Below, one piece after another: positions 55,415 through 64,000 of a stretch of 64,000 bases of DNA. This stretch comes from an uncultured Clostridia bacterium (lineage in GTDB: Bacteria; Bacillota; Clostridia; TANB77; CAG-508): contig CAQIBN010000001.1 of assembly GCA_948805675.1 (NCBI GenBank), forward strand, positions 234,984 through 298,983, read 5' to 3'. The position numbers and the translations under genes are program-made. Below the pieces are notes generated by a model that had not been told where the DNA came from, did no database searches, and saw only the letters and a list, made by a program, of their open reading frames with translations. How positions within the stretch are numbered: position 1 is the first letter of the stretch; each line of letters starts with the position of its first letter.

Positions 55415-56348
55415 CATAGTAGTACCAGTATATAATGTAGAGAAGTATTTAAGCAAGTGTCTAGACAGTATATTAAATCAAACATATAAAGATTTTGAAT
55501 TATTAATTGTAAATGATGGTTCACCAGATAATAGCCAGGATATTATAGATGATTATAAACAAAAGTATCCTGAAACTATAAAATGCTTTATAAAAGAAAA
55601 TGGAGGACTTTCCGATGCTAGAAATTATGGAATAAAAAGAGCTACAGGAGAATATCTAGTTTTAGTAGATTCAGATGATTTTATTGAACCAGAATTACTT
55701 CAAGAAATAAATGAAGAAATACAAAAAAATCCAGGAATTGATATTATTGGCTATCATATGGAGATAGTAGATGAAAAATATAATATTACAGAAGTATTAG
55801 AGAAACCAGTTTGTTCAAATATAGATGGACAAGAGGCTATTCAAAGGTTGGTTTTAAAGAAAAAGTTTTTTGAAGCTGCCTGGGGGTATGCATATCGTTT
55901 AGATTTTTGGAGAAAGAATAAATTTGAATATTCCAAAGGAAGATTACATGAAGATTTAGGATTAACTCCAGAAGTTATTATTAAAGCTAAAAAAGTAAGT
56001 ATTATTGATTATGCTGGATATGGTTATTATCAAAGTGACAATAGTATTACCAGAGATAAAACTAAAAAGGATATATCTAAAGAAAAAAAGAAAGCCTTTG
56101 ACATAATTTATCATTTTGATAGATTAGATAATATTTTAAGATCAGGTAATTATAACAAAAAAACTAAAAAGTTACTTTATAGTTATTTAGCTGGTGCAAT
56201 AATTTGGAAATTAAATGATATACCAGATGATTTTAAAAAAGAATATTTACAAGAGATTCGAAGAAGAAATCTTACTAGATTTATTATTTCAGATACAATA
56301 AGAGAGAAAAAATACTTTATTATGTATAGATTAAAATACAAAATATAG
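55404..56348 (+). CDS. Family 2 glycosyltransferase
   Basis: 314 residues. F-S-I-V-V-P-V-Y-N-V-E-K-Y-L, V-N-D-G-S-P-D-N-S, G-G-L-S-D-A-R-N-Y-G and V-D-S-D-D-F mark an EpsJ/CpsJ-type GT2 that extends the repeat unit at the membrane. ATG at 55404 follows GAGGTGG and overlaps the GT4 stop. Codes no membrane helix. One of four similar GT2 enzymes in this cluster that probably arose by duplication. Confidence 0.9.
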   Translation: MKFSIVVPVYNVEKYLSKCLDSILNQTYKDFELLIVNDGSPDNSQDIIDDYKQKYPETIKCFIKENGGLSDARNYGIKRATGEYLVLVDSDDFIEPELLQEINEEIQKNPGIDIIGYHMEIVDEKYNITEVLEKPVCSNIDGQEAIQRLVLKKKFFEAAWGYAYRLDFWRKNKFEYSKGRLHEDLGLTPEVIIKAKKVSIIDYAGYGYYQSDNSITRDKTKKDISKEKKKAFDIIYHFDRLDNILRSGNYNKKTKKLLYSYLAGAIIWKLNDIPDDFKKEYLQEIRRRNLTRFIISDTIREKKYFIMYRLKYKI

Positions 56349-56362
56349 TGAAAGGAACAAAA

Positions 56363-57331
56363 ATGAAGCTCAGTATTATAATAACAGTGTATAATAGAGA
56401 AAAGTATATAGCTAGATGTATAGAAAGTGTTCTAAATCAAAATTTAGATGATTATGAAATTATTATTATAAATGATGGAAGCACAGACAATTCGCATAAA
56501 ATAATAAAACGATATATAGATAAATATAAAGATAGGATTAAATATGTCGAAAAAGAAAATGGTGGAGTTTCTTCAGCAAGAAATGAGGGGATTAGGCAAT
56601 CTAATGGAGAGTATATTACATATATAGATTCTGATGATTATGCAGAGCCAAATTGTTATAAAGAGATATATGAGTTGGCTAAAAAAGACAATTATGATAT
56701 TGTAATATATGATGCAAAAAAAGTATTTATAGATAGAACAGAGTATATGGAAGCATTAGAAGGAGTTCCTCAAGGAGAAATAACAAAAAAGGAATATATT
56801 TTATCAATGCCATGTCCATGGAATAAGTTAATAAAAAAAGAAATAATACAAAAAGCAAATTTCAGTTTTCCAGAGAAAATTCTATATGAAGACTATGCTA
56901 TGATTCCAACTCTTGTTAATGTGGTAAATAATATATTTTATTATAAAAAACAAATAATAAATTACTATATGTCAGAAGAGTCTATTATGAGAGATAATGG
57001 ATTTAAAGAAAAGTATTTAGATATTTTTAAAGCATCAGAAATATTAAAAGAAAATATAGATAAGAATATTTATAAAGAAGAACTAGAATTTATATATTGG
57101 GAAAATTTGTTAGTAAATTTTTCACTATTATTTTACAAATATGGTAAATTTGAGTACATTGATAGAATAGCAGATATAATGAAAAATGAATTTCCTAATT
57201 GGAAAAAAAATAAATATATAAAAAAGCAATCGATAAAAAAGAAATTATATGCTATTTTATTCTTTAAAAAGAAATATATAATTTTAAACAAATTACAAAA
57301 GTTAAAACATAATATATTAGGGGGAAATTAA
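56363..57331 (+). CDS. Family 2 glycosyltransferase
   Basis: 322 residues. L-S-I-I-I-T-V-Y-N-R-E-K-Y-I-A-R-C, I-N-D-G-S-T-D-N-S, G-G-V-S-S-A-R-N and I-D-S-D-D-Y show a GT-A fold inverting transferase. M-P-C-P-W-N-K-L-I-K and L-Y-E-D-Y-A-M-I-P are acceptor-side motifs shared with its paralogue at 60015. I prefer ATG 56363 (AAAGGA upstream) to the GTG at 56348, which would overlap the previous stop. Confidence 0.9.
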   Translation: MKLSIIITVYNREKYIARCIESVLNQNLDDYEIIIINDGSTDNSHKIIKRYIDKYKDRIKYVEKENGGVSSARNEGIRQSNGEYITYIDSDDYAEPNCYKEIYELAKKDNYDIVIYDAKKVFIDRTEYMEALEGVPQGEITKKEYILSMPCPWNKLIKKEIIQKANFSFPEKILYEDYAMIPTLVNVVNNIFYYKKQIINYYMSEESIMRDNGFKEKYLDIFKASEILKENIDKNIYKEELEFIYWENLLVNFSLLFYKYGKFEYIDRIADIMKNEFPNWKKNKYIKKQSIKKKLYAILFFKKKYIILNKLQKLKHNILGGN

Positions 57332-57332
57332 A

Positions 57333-58859
57333 GTGGTAGAAAAGGTAAAAGAATTCATAAAAAAAATAAAATTAAGAGATTTAGTTATTATATTTTTTAT
57401 ATTACAACCAGTAATAGATATGTATAGGACTTTTTTTCAAGACACTATAAATATATGTGGTTTTGCAATTGAGGAATTAATAAATATATTATTTATAGGT
57501 ATATTATTTTGTTTAACAATTTATAAAATTGTTAAGAAAGAAAAAAGAGTCAAAAGTCTGGTAAAATATATTGTTTATTTATCGATAGTAGGTATATATA
57601 TGATTCTTCACTGGATGAATATAGCAAAATTTAATAATAATATATTTGAAGGTGCACAGATAAATTTTATTACAGAAACATATTATATAATAAGAACTTA
57701 CATTATACCAATTATATTAATTTATATAATATATCATTGTTACTTAACCAATAAAGACTTTACAAGAATTATTGTAATAGTTACATTACTGATTTCTGGA
57801 AGTATTTTTATAACAAATTTATTAAACGTATCTTTAGTAGCATATAGTGCAGATAATGTAAGAATAGAAGGAAATATATTTAAATGGCTATCATTAAATG
57901 GAAACTCAAACTTTGCTGCATATACATCTAGAGGACTTTTTCACTCTACAAATCAAATTAGTGCATTATTATTTTCTTTAGCTCCTATAATAATTAAAGA
58001 AGTAATAAAAAATAATAAAATTAGGTATTATATATTATTAATAATACAAGTAATTTCAATGATAATGGTAGGTACAAAAACAGCATCTATAGGAGTCATA
58101 TTAGTATTAATAGCTATGATATTTGTTACATTAGTTTTATACTTCTTAAAATTAGAAAAAAATATTAATATAAAAGTATGTATACCAATAATGTTATTAA
58201 TAACAATTGGTGCATATACTCTATATATGACATCTCCTTCAAAGCTAAAATATACATTAGAAAAGTCACAAAAAGAAATAGTAAGAGAAGATCCAAAGGT
58301 ACCAGATAATAAAGTAGATAAAGAAGAAAAAATAAACAGCCTAGAAGATTACATAAAAATATATTCATATAATTATTATATCCAAGATTGGTTTTTAGAA
58401 ATTTATCCTGTTCACAATGATGAGGATTTCTGGAATACAATAATATCAAGAGATAAAAAGTTAAATATCGATAATAGAAGATTTAAAGTAGAAATGATTG
58501 AAAGAATTATAGAAAGAAATAATAATAATATGGATTCTATATTAGGAATTGGATATACATCTAATGTACCTTATACTGAAAGAGATTATTTATATCAATA
58601 TTATATATTTGGAATCGCAGGAGTAATTTTGTTAATAGGATTATATATTGCAATATTAGTGTACTGTATATATAAGATTTTAAGAAATTATAAACAAAAG
58701 TTAAATATAGAAAATTGTTCTATTGGAATAGCTTTATGCTGTATGCTAGTTGCTGGATATTTATCAGGACATGTATGGGGAATGATTATTAATATGTATT
58801 TTATGAGTTTATATACAGGCAAGCTATTATATAATGCTAGGAAAGAGGAGAAAAAATAA
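57333..58859 (+). CDS. Wzy/O-antigen-ligase-like membrane protein
   Basis: 508 residues, about 11-12 membrane helices with a large extracytoplasmic loop around residues 310-410. Layout and the segments L-F-H-S-T-N-Q-I-S-A, V-G-T-K-T-A-S and G-I-G-Y-T-S-N before the last helices fit the O-antigen ligase/polymerase superfamily, expected to polymerise the flipped units. GTG start with AGGGGGA upstream. Assigned by topology and context rather than strong motifs. Confidence 0.75.
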   Translation: MVEKVKEFIKKIKLRDLVIIFFILQPVIDMYRTFFQDTINICGFAIEELINILFIGILFCLTIYKIVKKEKRVKSLVKYIVYLSIVGIYMILHWMNIAKFNNNIFEGAQINFITETYYIIRTYIIPIILIYIIYHCYLTNKDFTRIIVIVTLLISGSIFITNLLNVSLVAYSADNVRIEGNIFKWLSLNGNSNFAAYTSRGLFHSTNQISALLFSLAPIIIKEVIKNNKIRYYILLIIQVISMIMVGTKTASIGVILVLIAMIFVTLVLYFLKLEKNINIKVCIPIMLLITIGAYTLYMTSPSKLKYTLEKSQKEIVREDPKVPDNKVDKEEKINSLEDYIKIYSYNYYIQDWFLEIYPVHNDEDFWNTIISRDKKLNIDNRRFKVEMIERIIERNNNNMDSILGIGYTSNVPYTERDYLYQYYIFGIAGVILLIGLYIAILVYCIYKILRNYKQKLNIENCSIGIALCCMLVAGYLSGHVWGMIINMYFMSLYTGKLLYNARKEEKK

Positions 58860-58860
58860 A

Positions 58861-59994
58861 TTGAAAATTTTATTTTTACAAAATATAGGAAATGTAATAG
58901 GTGGGATTGCTAATGTGAATAATACATTAGCAACAGCCTTTGCAGAAGATGGTAATGAAGTATATGTATATGCAGTAAGAAATGGGACCCAGATTAATAA
59001 GCAAAAAGAAAATAGTACAATACAATATAAAATAATTAATGAGCAAGAGATATGGGACTGTCCAAGGTATAGTGATGTAATAAAAAAAATTAAACAATTT
59101 AATATAATAGACTCAATAATACAATTTAGAAAGAGAGTTGTATATGATAAAAAATTGAAAAATGATTATAAAAAGTTAAAACAAGAAATTATATCAATAA
59201 ATCCAGATATTATTATTGTATCTCATTATGAATTATTAAAAGCTATACCAAAAGAATATGAGAATAAAACGATTAACCATTATCATACCAATTTTACACA
59301 AGTATTAAAAAATAAATCGCAAATGAAAATTTTCAATAGTTATAAAAATAAGATAAAGAAGTTTGTTTGGCTAACACATAAAACATGCCAAGATGCAATA
59401 GAATTTGGTATTACTAATAGTACATATATTTATAATCCAATACCAAATAAAGAATTTCAAGAATATGATAAAGTAGAAAAAAAATTGATATTTTTAGCTA
59501 GGTTTTCAGATGAAAAGAGATTAGATTTAGCTATTAGGATATTTAATGAAGTAGTACAAGAAAATAATTTGGAAGATTGGAAGCTAGATTTGTATTTAGT
59601 AGGAGAAATAACAGATGAAATAAAAAAGCAAATAAAAGAAAGTAAAAATATAATTTATAAGGGAAAAACTGATGCTCCTGAAAAAATATTTGGTAGATAT
59701 TATGCAATGTTAATGACATCAAGTTTTGAGGGGTTTCCGTTAACTGTAATAGAAGCCAATCGATGTAAAGTTCCAGTAATATCTTTTGATTTTGGTGAGT
59801 CAGCTAAAGAAGTTATAAAAGAACAGACTGGGATTTTAATACAACAAGATAATATAAAAGAATATAAGAAGAAATTATTATACTTAATGAATGATGAAAC
59901 GTATAGAAATAGATTAGCAAAAAATGCTAAAATATTTGCTAAAGAGTTGCAAATAAGAAATATAAAAAGTTGTTGGTATCATATATTTGAATAA
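58861..59994 (+). CDS. Family 4 glycosyltransferase
   Basis: 377 residues. K-I-L-F-L-Q-N-I-G-N-V-I-G-G-I-A-N-V-N start, F-L-A-R-F-S-D-E-K-R-L-D at the hinge, L-Y-L-V-G-E-I, S-S-F-E-G-F-P-L-T-V-I-E-A and V-P-V-I-S-F-D-F-G are typical of GT4 retaining transferases such as galactosyl- or GalNAc-transferases. I start at TTG 58861 (GAGGAG upstream) rather than ATG 58834, which lies inside the previous gene. Confidence 0.88.
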   Translation: MKILFLQNIGNVIGGIANVNNTLATAFAEDGNEVYVYAVRNGTQINKQKENSTIQYKIINEQEIWDCPRYSDVIKKIKQFNIIDSIIQFRKRVVYDKKLKNDYKKLKQEIISINPDIIIVSHYELLKAIPKEYENKTINHYHTNFTQVLKNKSQMKIFNSYKNKIKKFVWLTHKTCQDAIEFGITNSTYIYNPIPNKEFQEYDKVEKKLIFLARFSDEKRLDLAIRIFNEVVQENNLEDWKLDLYLVGEITDEIKKQIKESKNIIYKGKTDAPEKIFGRYYAMLMTSSFEGFPLTVIEANRCKVPVISFDFGESAKEVIKEQTGILIQQDNIKEYKKKLLYLMNDETYRNRLAKNAKIFAKELQIRNIKSCWYHIFE

Positions 59995-60014
59995 TGAAAG
60001 GAATTGATTGTGCA

Positions 60015-60974
60015 ATGCCAAAGGTAAGTGTTATTATACCAGTATATAATGTACAAGAATATATAGGAGAATGTCTTGATTCATTGGTAAAACAAACAAT
60101 GAAAGATGATTTAGAAGTAATTATTGTTAATGATGGCTCAAAGGATAGCAGTCAAGAAATTATAGATAAATATGTAGAAAGATATCCAAATCTATTTAAA
60201 AGTTTTATAAAAGAAAATAGTGGACAAGGTTTTGCTAGGAATTATGGATTAAAATATGCAACAGGAGACTATATTGGATTTGTAGATGGAGACGATTATA
60301 TTAAAGAAGATATGTATGAGATATTATATAAAGAAGCGATAGAAAAGAACTTAGATATTGTTGTATGTGATATGTTATGGTTATATGAAAATGGAGAAAC
60401 ACAATCAAGAGATACGTTACCAAGATTTTTAAAAGAATTTAATGTTCACACTTATATATTATCAAATCCTGGACCAGTTAATAAAATATATAAAAGAGAA
60501 GTATGGAATAAAGGTAAAATTCAATTTCCTGATATCTGGTATGAAGATTTAGGTGTTATACCAGCATTAGTTAGATATACAAAAGATATAGGATATGTGA
60601 ATAAAGAATTATATTTATATAGACAAAGACACAATTCAACAATGTTAAAAATAGAATATAATGAAAAATTATTAGACATTATTAAGGCTTGTAATAATTT
60701 ATATACAATTCTTAAAGATACAGAATTTTTAGAAGAATTAGAATATTTGTATATTTTTCAATTGATTTATTTTGCTAGTTTTAGATTTTTAAAATTTAAT
60801 AAATATGAAGATATAGAAAAATGTATAGAAGAAGTAGAAACAAAATTTCCAAACTGGAAAAAGAATAAATATTATAAAGAAAAGCCTGTTTTATTTAAAA
60901 TAGTTTGTACATTAATTTGTAAAAAGAAATTTTCATTAGTAAACATTTTAATAAAAATGAAAGAAGGAAGGTAA
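60015..60974 (+). CDS. Family 2 glycosyltransferase
   Basis: 319 residues. V-S-V-I-I-P-V-Y-N-V-Q-E-Y-I-G, V-N-D-G-S-K-D-S-S, G-Q-G-F-A-R-N-Y-G and V-D-G-D-D-Y. The C-terminal half (N-P-G-P-V-N-K-I-Y-K-R-E, W-Y-E-D-L-G-V-I-P, F-P-N-W-K-K-N-K-Y) is close to the 56363 protein, so the two are likely duplicates. ATG 60015 with AAAGGA upstream is preferred; ATG 59994 overlaps the preceding stop and is the alternative. Confidence 0.9.
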   Translation: MPKVSVIIPVYNVQEYIGECLDSLVKQTMKDDLEVIIVNDGSKDSSQEIIDKYVERYPNLFKSFIKENSGQGFARNYGLKYATGDYIGFVDGDDYIKEDMYEILYKEAIEKNLDIVVCDMLWLYENGETQSRDTLPRFLKEFNVHTYILSNPGPVNKIYKREVWNKGKIQFPDIWYEDLGVIPALVRYTKDIGYVNKELYLYRQRHNSTMLKIEYNEKLLDIIKACNNLYTILKDTEFLEELEYLYIFQLIYFASFRFLKFNKYEDIEKCIEEVETKFPNWKKNKYYKEKPVLFKIVCTLICKKKFSLVNILIKMKEGR

Positions 60975-60976
60975 AA

Positions 60977-61885
60977 ATGCAGGAAGTACAAAAGCATGCG
61001 TATTTAATAATGGCACATGATGATTTTTATATATTAGAAAAATTGTTGGAGCTTATTGATGATAAAAGGAATGATATTTTTTTACATGTAGATAAAAAAA
61101 GTAAATCATTTGATAGAGAAAAAATAATAAAAATAATAAAAAATTCTAATATTTATTTTATTGATAGAATGGAAATTAATTGGGGAGGATTTTCTCAAGT
61201 AAAATGTGAATTAAAATTATTAGAAACAGCTACACAAAATAGAAATTATACTTATTATCATTTACTATCAGGAATTGATATGCCACTAAAAACGCAAAAC
61301 GAAATTCATAAATTTATGAATGAGAATTTAGGAAAGATATTTATACATTTTGCAGGAGAAAAAATAGAAAAGGAGCATGAAATTAAAGAAAGAATATCAA
61401 GATATTATCCTATGCAAGAATATATGAAACATAAAAATAAAATAGTACGAAAAATAAGTATGAATTTAAAAAATATTATAGAAAAAATTCAAATAAAATT
61501 AAAAATCGATAGAACAAAAAAAATAGATAAAGCTATAAAAACAGGAGCAAATTGGTTTAGTATTACAGATGAATGTGCTAAATATATTTTAGAAAATAAG
61601 AAATATATATATAAGCACTTTAAATCTAGTTATTGTGCAGATGAATTGTTTATTCAAACTTTAATATATAATACGAAATTTATGGACAAATTATACTATA
61701 ATAAAATGGATGATAATTATATATCATGTATGAGAAAAATTGATTGGACTAGAGGATGTCCTTATATTTATAAAAGTGAGGACTTTGACGAATTGATTCA
61801 TTCTAATTATATATTTGCAAGAAAATTTTCTACAGATGTAGATAAAAAAATTGTTGATTTGATTTATGAGTATTTAAAAAAATAA
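60977..61885 (+). CDS. Family 14 (core-2/I-branching type) glycosyltransferase
   Basis: 302 residues. K-H-A-Y-L-I-M-A-H-D-D-F near the start, I-F-L-H-V-D-K-K-S, I-N-W-G-G-F-S-Q-V and L-L-S-G-I-D-M-P-L-K are the conserved blocks of bacterial GT14 beta-1,6-N-acetylglucosaminyl- or xylosyltransferase-like enzymes. G-A-N-W-F-S-I-T and C-A-D-E-L-F-I-Q-T lie further on. It may add a branch to the repeat unit. RBS GAAGGAAGG, directly after the previous stop. Confidence 0.88.
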   Translation: MQEVQKHAYLIMAHDDFYILEKLLELIDDKRNDIFLHVDKKSKSFDREKIIKIIKNSNIYFIDRMEINWGGFSQVKCELKLLETATQNRNYTYYHLLSGIDMPLKTQNEIHKFMNENLGKIFIHFAGEKIEKEHEIKERISRYYPMQEYMKHKNKIVRKISMNLKNIIEKIQIKLKIDRTKKIDKAIKTGANWFSITDECAKYILENKKYIYKHFKSSYCADELFIQTLIYNTKFMDKLYYNKMDDNYISCMRKIDWTRGCPYIYKSEDFDELIHSNYIFARKFSTDVDKKIVDLIYEYLKK

Positions 61886-61905
61886 ATACTATGAGGTGAA
61901 GCTAA

Positions 61906-62865
61906 ATGGAGAAAATAAGTATAATAATTCCAGTATATAATGTGGAGAAATATTTAGATAAGTGTTTAAATAGTATTGTTAATCAAACTTATGAAAATAT
62001 CGAAGTATTAGTAATAAATGATGGAACAAAAGATAATAGTCAGGAAATAATTGATTTATATAAAAATAAATATCCAAATAAAATTTATTCTTTTACAAAA
62101 GAAAATGGTGGACTTTCTGATGCAAGGAATTATGGAATAGATAAAGCAACAGGAGATTATATTACGTTTATAGATAGTGACGATTATATAGATGTTACAA
62201 TGATAGAGAAACTGTATAATAAAATTAAAATGGATAATGCAGATGTATCTGCTTGTGAATGTTATTTTGAATATGAAAAAAAAATAAAAAGAGTAGGGTT
62301 AAATATAGATGATAATGAAAATATAAAAGATATAATGATAAAATTATTTCCTTCTGCATGGGGAAAATTATATAAAAAACATATCTTTATAAATAATAAT
62401 TTTAAAAAAGGAATCTGGTTTGAAGATGTTGAATTTCTAATGAGAGTGTATCCTACAATATCAAAAGTTTCAGTAGTCAAAGAACCTCTATATTATTATA
62501 TACAAAGAGAAAATTCAATTACGTATACATATAATGAAAAATTAAATGACTTAATTACAAATTGGGATGGAATTATAAAATATTATAAACAAGAGTCATA
62601 TTATGAGGAATATAAGAATGAATTAGAATATTCATTTATACGTTATGTTTTTGCTACATATATAAAAAGATTAGCAAAAGCAAAAGATTATAATAGATAT
62701 TGTATTGGAGTTCGAACTGCAATACATAGCGTAAAAAGCTACTTTCCAGATTATAAAAATAATAAATATTTAAAATCTAAATCACCTAAAAACTTATATT
62801 TAAAATACTTTAATAAAAATATAGCAAATATAATATTCTTTTTAGAAAAAAATAAAAAAAATTAA
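61906..62865 (+). CDS. Family 2 glycosyltransferase
   Basis: 319 residues. I-S-I-I-I-P-V-Y-N-V-E-K-Y-L-D-K-C, I-N-D-G-T-K-D-N-S, G-G-L-S-D-A-R-N-Y-G and I-D-S-D-D-Y. Nearest to the 55404 paralogue in its N-terminal half. GAGGTGAAG precedes ATG. The last residues are lysine-rich, common in membrane-apposed transferases. Confidence 0.9.
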   Translation: MEKISIIIPVYNVEKYLDKCLNSIVNQTYENIEVLVINDGTKDNSQEIIDLYKNKYPNKIYSFTKENGGLSDARNYGIDKATGDYITFIDSDDYIDVTMIEKLYNKIKMDNADVSACECYFEYEKKIKRVGLNIDDNENIKDIMIKLFPSAWGKLYKKHIFINNNFKKGIWFEDVEFLMRVYPTISKVSVVKEPLYYYIQRENSITYTYNEKLNDLITNWDGIIKYYKQESYYEEYKNELEYSFIRYVFATYIKRLAKAKDYNRYCIGVRTAIHSVKSYFPDYKNNKYLKSKSPKNLYLKYFNKNIANIIFFLEKNKKN

Positions 62866-62880
62866 GGCAGGGGTAAATAT

Positions 62881-64000
62881 AATGAATAAGATGAAAGATA
62901 GTATTATTAAATTTAATAATAAAATACTAAAAAATTATAAAGTAAAAATATTAATATGTTTAATAATAATATTAGCAGTATCTATTTTTTTAGTATACCC
63001 ATTAATTCATAAAGTTTATTTTACAGGAGATGATACAGAATTTCATAGAGCTAATATTGAAATTATAGGAGAGTGTATAAGTGAGGGGAATTTAGGAAAG
63101 ATACTACCTCAAACTGCAAATGACTTTGGATATGGAATAAGAATTTTTTATCCAAATTTAGTACATATATTAGGTGGAACTATATATAGTATTATAAAGT
63201 TAGTAGGTTTAAATTCATATGATTCTTTAAAAATACTACATTTTATTAATATTTGTTGTGCTGGAATAGGAATGTTTGCACTATCTAAAAAAATATTTAA
63301 AAGCAATAAGCAAGCTCTAATATCTTCAATATTTTATATTACATTGCCATATTTTTTTGTAGACATATATATGAGGGATGCATTAGCAGAAAGCTTTTTA
63401 TTTATATTTGTACCTTTAGTGTTTTTAAGTATTTATTACTTATTTTATGAAGAAAATGTAAAAAAATTTTATTTCTTCTTTGTTTTAGGATATACAGGTA
63501 TGATTAATTCACATTTAGTTTTAAGTGTGTATTTTACTATACTATTTGCTATATTTTTATTAGTATCTTATAGAAAACTATTAAATAAAAAAAATTTAAT
63601 AGCTTTAGTAATAGCTTCTGTAATTGTATTTGGAATATCAGCAACGTTTATTATTGGTTTATTGCAGCATTATGCTATAGGAGGATATGTTGTAACTGAA
63701 AATAAATATTTGCTTAGTGATCTTTGGCTAGTACATGCTATTGAATTTTTTCAAAGCTATTATTATAAATCATCAGAATATACTCTTATTAATGTAAACT
63801 TAAATTATATTCATGTTGTTTTTGGAATTTTAAGTACTATATATATAATAAAAAATATAAAAAAGATGGATAAAAATAAAAGAAATACAATTATAGGTTT
63901 GTATATTATTGCAATAATATCAATATTCCTGGCATCTGCAAATTTTATATGGAAATATATACCAAGCTTATTAAGAAATATTCAATTTGCATGGAGATTA
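62881..64000 (+). CDS. Multi-pass membrane protein, PTPS-related/YfhO-like, cut by the window end
   Basis: ATG at 62881 after GGCAGGGG. The frame is open to the last base (373 codons visible), so the 3' end is missing. One membrane helix, then an extracytoplasmic F-T-G-D-D-T-E-F-H-R-A segment with the acidic pair typical of GT-C-like enzymes, G-Y-G-I-R-I-F-Y-P, and at least eight more helices; L-R-N-I-Q-F-A-W-R at the edge matches the PTPS-related membrane family. It probably belongs to surface glycan or glycolipid assembly. Confidence 0.7.

Noticed and set aside
1..64000. CRISPR arrays or rRNA genes
   Set aside because: I found no regularly spaced repeats and no rRNA-like sequence.

Overview
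The window is very A/T-rich DNA from a Gram-positive, Clostridia-like bacterium, probably an uncultured gut lineage. The evidence is AGA-dominated arginine use, TTG/GTG starts with GGAGG-type ribosome sites, spoIIM, RNase Y, superoxide reductase, a comM-dprA-yraN block and Tn4451/Tn916-type mobile elements. I cannot name the species.

The main result is a recoding pattern. I read every CGG trinucleotide in the plus-strand genes and every CCG in the minus-strand genes. The codon CGG falls in the reading frame 14 times in recognisable or plausible genes. At 12 of these (11 CGG-A, one CGG-T) the protein family continues only if one base is skipped, so the C is dropped and GGA/GGT (Gly) is read in the +1 frame. 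The affected genes are recQ, comM (twice), dprA, an SDR dehydrogenase, a large serine recombinase (twice), a TnpX-like resolvase, a ferritin-like protein, rpiA and a GT4 glycosyltransferase (twice). The frame arithmetic closes exactly at all twelve. CGG read out of frame (NNC-GGN, for example TTC-GGA or GGC-GGA) causes no shift. No native gene has an ordinary in-frame CGG arginine, although CGT, CGA and CGC are used. The simplest reading is that CGG is unassigned or starved here and is bypassed by +1 frameshifting, or is decoded as a four-base CGGN glycine codon. The two exceptions lie in accessory DNA: one in a gene of clearly foreign codon use (34162-35508), one in an unrecognised ORF (20689-21126).

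Layout. 1-436 is the tail of a type I restriction HsdR. 579-3302 holds ogt and recQ, convergent. 3615-6887 is a small integrative element (integrase, excisionase, Nudix and YjjG-like hydrolases) bounded by 24/25-bp direct repeats. 7429-9429 is a GT2 plus an MFS-type transporter. 9440-10950 holds a large hairpin, a candidate structured RNA, a DUF4258/YgiT-type toxin-antitoxin pair flanked by palindromic operators, and a small ORF. 10951-12752 is an IS21 copy with a truncated istA. 13189-19222 is a housekeeping block: comM, dprA, yraN, superoxide reductase, an inosine/xanthosine triphosphatase, an SDR and tRNA-Thr(CGT). 19366-36250 is an accessory island built from two related mobilizable elements (A, 20162-27225; B, 29576-36060). 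They share long repeats and carry relaxases, tnpV, recombinases, a truncated group II intron, an IS110 remnant, PemK-like toxins, a MATE-like transporter and a foreign repeat protein. 36275-49250 is core: rnhA, tmcAL, coaE, an EndoQ-like PHP protein, spoIIM, xerD, rny, DUF4173, a ferritin-like protein, DUF6512, an ArsC/Spx-type protein, nfo and an amidase. 49431-64000 is a surface-polysaccharide locus with rpiA inside it: a polyprenyl-phosphate GT2, a WecA/MraY-type initiator, a Wzx-like flippase, seven glycosyltransferases, a Wzy-like polymerase and a membrane protein cut by the window edge.
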